This document shows positions 5,460 to 8,107 of a stretch of 8,107 nt of DNA, piece after piece. The DNA is from an uncultured Rhodospirillaceae bacterium (GTDB lineage Bacteria; Pseudomonadota; Alphaproteobacteria; Rhodospirillales; UBA2165). The position numbers and the translations under genes are program-made. The first letter of the stretch is position 1, and each line of letters begins with the position of its first letter. Location: assembly GCA_913041095.1 (NCBI GenBank), contig CAJWIB010000111.1:1-8107 (forward strand). Direction: 5' to 3'. Under the pieces are notes generated by a model, which was not told where the DNA came from, searched no databases, and worked only from the letters and a program-made list of their open reading frames with translations.

Positions 5460-6773
5460 ATGACGGACGTAAAAAGTGAATTAGTCGGCAGAGGAATGCG
5501 GGACGGTGCCAAACTATTCCGGGACTGGTTCGACGATCTAAGCCGGATTGCCGAAAAAAAGCGCGGCGCTGCCTATGTCTTTGTCCTGGGCAGTATGAAC
5601 GAAGTGTTAAAAACCTTCGACATGCAGGTTAGCTTTCCTGAAGTTAACGCACTGCAAACTGCCATTCGTGGCGTTTCGCGCGACTATCTGGATGAGGCCG
5701 AAGATTATGGTTATTCACCGGATATCTGCGGTTATGTCAAAGCCGATGTTGCCTTGCAGTTGCGCGGCGGCGATCACCCTATGGGTAAAGTGCCAATCCC
5801 GAATATGATGATCGCCACCAACGGCTGCAACACTTATATCAAATGGGCGGAGATATGGGAGCGTATGTATGATGCGCCGATGATCACCATTGACATTCCT
5901 GGCACACGAGACGCTGACACTAAAAGCCAGCCGGGCAGTAAGGATTTTGCCTATGAAGCTAAGTATGTCTTGGGTCAGATCAAGGAATTGATCGAAATCT
6001 GTGAGCAAGTATCTGGCAAAAAATTCGACATAGATAAATTTAGGGAGACACTCGGTTACGCTAATGAGATGAGCCTTGGTTGGCAACGAGTTCAGGAACT
6101 GAATAAAAGTTCAACTGCGGTTTTCAACGCCCTGACCGACGGCACTATATATTTGGGCGTGGCCAACGGTTTCCGCGGATTACCCGAAGGTGCGGCCTAT
6201 TTCAAAGATTTGGTAGAAGAGATGGAATATCGGGTCGACCATAAAATCGGTATTCAGGAAACTACGAAAGCTGGAACAGTAACCCTTGACCAGCAATTCC
6301 GCCTCGCCTTTGTCGGCGCGCCTTGTTATCCCAGTTTCCGCGCATTTAACAATATGTTCTCCGACTGGGGTGGGGTTTTTGTGACTTCCTCCTATCTTTG
6401 GTACGGTTCGGGCGGTTCCTGTACTGGCTTTGAATATGATCTCACTCGACCGCTGGAAAGCTTCGCCGAAGGCCAATTGCTGATGGTGCGCGAAGCCATG
6501 GATAGCATGTTTCATCAGGCTTTAATGCTCGAACAATCGGTGGAGCCCTTCGGGCTCGACGGTGTCGTCTACCATCCCATTAAGAGCTGCCGGACCGTAT
6601 CCACCGGACTGGCCGATCAGCGCCGCTACATCGCTGAAAATATCGGCCTGCCAACTTTGTTCTTCGAATCCGATCTAATGGATCCCCATGTGGTTTCTGA
6701 GGCACAAATGAAAAATCGCGCCGATGCGTTCTTCGAAGGATTAATTTCACGTCGGCAACAGATGGCGGTATAA
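5460..6773 (+). CDS. bcrB: Benzoyl-CoA reductase subunit B-like protein (BcrB/BadE/BzdO; 2-hydroxyacyl-CoA dehydratase D-component family)
   Basis: A 437-residue protein, the size expected for BcrB-type rather than BcrC-type subunits. In class I benzoyl-CoA reductase the B and C subunits bind the aromatic CoA ester and iron-sulfur centres, while A and D form the ATP-driven electron activator. Together they reduce benzoyl-CoA to a cyclohexadiene carboxyl-CoA in the cytoplasm. Recognisable segments are FPEVNALQTAIR (59-70), ICGYVKAD (89-96), TNGCNTYIKW (110-119), DGVVYHPIKSCRTVSTG (357-373) and ESDLMDP (393-399). Cysteines C90, C113 and C367 sit in these family-conserved stretches and are the likely cluster ligands. 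ATG 5460 is the first possible start, since a TAA lies in frame at 5451-5453. AAAGG stands only 3 bases before it, unusually close. No BcrC, BcrA or BcrD gene is in the window, so the full enzyme cannot be confirmed. A related reductase or dehydratase role on another acyl-CoA remains possible. Confidence 0.85.
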   Translation: MTDVKSELVGRGMRDGAKLFRDWFDDLSRIAEKKRGAAYVFVLGSMNEVLKTFDMQVSFPEVNALQTAIRGVSRDYLDEAEDYGYSPDICGYVKADVALQLRGGDHPMGKVPIPNMMIATNGCNTYIKWAEIWERMYDAPMITIDIPGTRDADTKSQPGSKDFAYEAKYVLGQIKELIEICEQVSGKKFDIDKFRETLGYANEMSLGWQRVQELNKSSTAVFNALTDGTIYLGVANGFRGLPEGAAYFKDLVEEMEYRVDHKIGIQETTKAGTVTLDQQFRLAFVGAPCYPSFRAFNNMFSDWGGVFVTSSYLWYGSGGSCTGFEYDLTRPLESFAEGQLLMVREAMDSMFHQALMLEQSVEPFGLDGVVYHPIKSCRTVSTGLADQRRYIAENIGLPTLFFESDLMDPHVVSEAQMKNRADAFFEGLISRRQQMAV

Positions 6774-6806
6774 TATTATTAGCTATTCTGTTGGACAAAT
6801 TTATTC

Positions 6807-8107
6807 ATGAGTATTGCGGGTTCAAACATGATTAAGACGGCGGGCGTTCCAACCCCGTTAATCGATGGTGTCGACAAGGTTACCGGTACCGCTAAATATA
6901 CAACTGATCTGGATGCCACGAACTCCCTGGTTGGTAAAATACTCAGAAGCCGGTGGTCACATGCCAATATTCGCAAGATGGATATCAGCGCCGCCCAAGC
7001 GCTTCCTGGCGTTGTCGCTGTGCTGACCGGTGATGATTGCGCTTCGACGTTCGGTATTTTGCCAATAACGGAAGATGAGTATGCTCTGGCGAAAGGGCGC
7101 GTTCGTTATAAAGGCGACCCCATCGCAGCTGTCGCCGCCATCGATGAAGAAACAGCCCAAAGGGCGCTGGCGCTGATCGACGTTGATGTCGAGGAACTAC
7201 CAGCCTATTACACGTCGACGGAAGCGCGACAACTCGGTGCGGTGGACATTCACGAAAATAGACCCGGTAATCTGTTGCGTGATCAGGCTTATGAACTTGG
7301 CGACGTGGAGGGAGGTTTCGAATCAGCCGATTTATTATCGGAAGAGGCTTTCAGCAGTACCGAAGTCATTCACATGCAGCTTGAGCGCAATGCTGCTCTT
7401 GCCGACTATGATTCCGACCGGGGGAGGTTGACCCTGCAATCGGTTTCCCAGGTTCCTTATTATCTTCATTTATCGCTGGCCCAATGCCTGGATATGGATA
7501 GGAGCCGCATCCACATCATCAAGCCTTTTGTAGGCGGCGGATTCGGAGCGCGGGCCCAGACGCTTAATTTTGAGATTATCGCAGCTATGCTGGCCAAAGC
7601 GGCGGGTGGTAAAGTTCGCGTTGAGCAATCTCGGGAAGATTGTTTCCTGTCTCATCGCGGACGCCCCCAATCGGAACTCAAGATCAAATTGGGTTTAAAA
7701 AAAAACGGGGAGATTACCAGTTGCAGCGCCGAAATTATACAGGCGGGTGGCGCCTATTCCAGTTACGGAATTATTACCATTCTTTACGCCGGTGCAGCCA
7801 TTAACGGCCTCTACAAGATGCCGGCATTTCGCTATCAGGGGAATCGGGTATTTACCAATCTACCTGCCTGCGGAGCCATGCGGGGTCACGGCACCGTCGC
7901 CACCCGCTTCGCTTTCGAAACCCTAATGAGTGAAATGGCTGAAGAGCTTGGCCTTGATCCATTCGAGGTCCGCCGCAAAAACCTGCTTACCGTTCCGTGT
8001 GAGACCATCAACGGCGTTAGAATCAATTCCTACGGCCTGCCGGAATGCCTGGATTGGGTGGAAATGGCGTCGGGCTGGAAAGATCGTTTTGGTAAATTAC
8101 CGCCAAA
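6807..8107 (+). CDS. hcrA: 4-Hydroxybenzoyl-CoA reductase alpha subunit (molybdopterin-binding), 3' end beyond window
   Basis: The frame is open to the right edge, giving 433 residues of a protein that is usually about 760-770. It belongs to the xanthine oxidase family, whose alpha subunit holds the molybdenum cofactor. This member reductively removes the para hydroxyl of 4-hydroxybenzoyl-CoA to give benzoyl-CoA. The N-terminal domain starts with TPLIDGVDKVTGTAKYT (16-32). Cofactor-binding segments follow: QVPYYLH at 205-211, PFVGGGFGAR at 230-239 and CGAMRGHG at 345-352. From memory, GGAYSSYGIITILYAGA (304-320) and SYGLPECL (398-405) match HcrA of Thauera and HbaC of Rhodopseudomonas much better than generic xanthine dehydrogenases. 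The ATG at 6807 gives an N-terminus of the family's length, but only a weak GGA lies 11 bases upstream. M8 is the alternative start. The 33-base gap after bcrB has no hairpin, so both are probably cotranscribed. The active-site glutamate near the C-terminus lies beyond the window. Confidence 0.92.
   Translation, partial: MSIAGSNMIKTAGVPTPLIDGVDKVTGTAKYTTDLDATNSLVGKILRSRWSHANIRKMDISAAQALPGVVAVLTGDDCASTFGILPITEDEYALAKGRVRYKGDPIAAVAAIDEETAQRALALIDVDVEELPAYYTSTEARQLGAVDIHENRPGNLLRDQAYELGDVEGGFESADLLSEEAFSSTEVIHMQLERNAALADYDSDRGRLTLQSVSQVPYYLHLSLAQCLDMDRSRIHIIKPFVGGGFGARAQTLNFEIIAAMLAKAAGGKVRVEQSREDCFLSHRGRPQSELKIKLGLKKNGEITSCSAEIIQAGGAYSSYGIITILYAGAAINGLYKMPAFRYQGNRVFTNLPACGAMRGHGTVATRFAFETLMSEMAEELGLDPFEVRRKNLLTVPCETINGVRINSYGLPECLDWVEMASGWKDRFGKLPP

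Noticed and set aside
6774..6806. Terminator or promoter between bcrB and hcrA
   Set aside because: The 33 bases hold no hairpin and no convincing -35/-10 pair, so cotranscription is simpler.
6807..8107. Generic xanthine or aldehyde dehydrogenase large subunit
   Set aside because: The segments around residues 304-320 and 398-405 fit 4-hydroxybenzoyl-CoA reductase alpha subunits specifically, and the BcrB neighbour supports that.

Overview
The window carries part of an aromatic or alicyclic acid catabolism cluster typical of a proteobacterium that degrades such compounds without oxygen. The best taxonomic guess is Alphaproteobacteria or a relative, because the gene set recalls the bad/hba/ali genes of Rhodopseudomonas and the bcr/hcr genes of Thauera. 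The taxonomic call is an inference from gene content. Base composition looks close to half G+C by eye, with AT-rich intergenic DNA. No tRNA, rRNA, insertion sequence, phage gene or CRISPR array was seen.

Layout. Positions 1-203 hold no convincing gene. From 5340 down to 204 the minus strand carries five tightly packed genes. In transcription order these are a MarR-family regulator, a large and a small acyl-CoA dehydrogenase subunit, a variant crotonase, and an AMP-forming acyl-CoA ligase. The last four are chained by 4- to 8-base overlaps, so they are almost certainly one operon with coupled translation. A 119-base AT-rich divergent promoter region (5341-5459) follows. On the plus strand come a benzoyl-CoA reductase BcrB-type subunit (5460-6773) and, 33 bases later, the N-terminal 433 residues of a 4-hydroxybenzoyl-CoA reductase alpha subunit (6807 to the right edge, truncated by the window).

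How they fit together. 4-Hydroxybenzoyl-CoA reductase removes the para hydroxyl group to give benzoyl-CoA, and ATP-dependent benzoyl-CoA reductase then dearomatises the ring. The minus-strand operon encodes CoA activation, alpha,beta-dehydrogenation and a crotonase step. That would suit either an upper route, such as shortening a hydroxyphenylpropanoid side chain towards 4-hydroxybenzoyl-CoA, or a lower alicyclic/dicarboxylate route. The sequence does not decide between them. The MarR regulator sits at the divergence point. Two copies of one AT-rich motif lie exactly 60 bases apart, one on each of two plausible divergent promoters, so the regulator probably controls both directions.

The most unusual point is the plus-strand order. 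A single BcrB-type subunit gene is followed directly by hcrA, with no bcrC, bcrA, bcrD, hcrB or hcrC between them. The other subunits must lie beyond the right edge or elsewhere, or the BcrB-like protein does something different.
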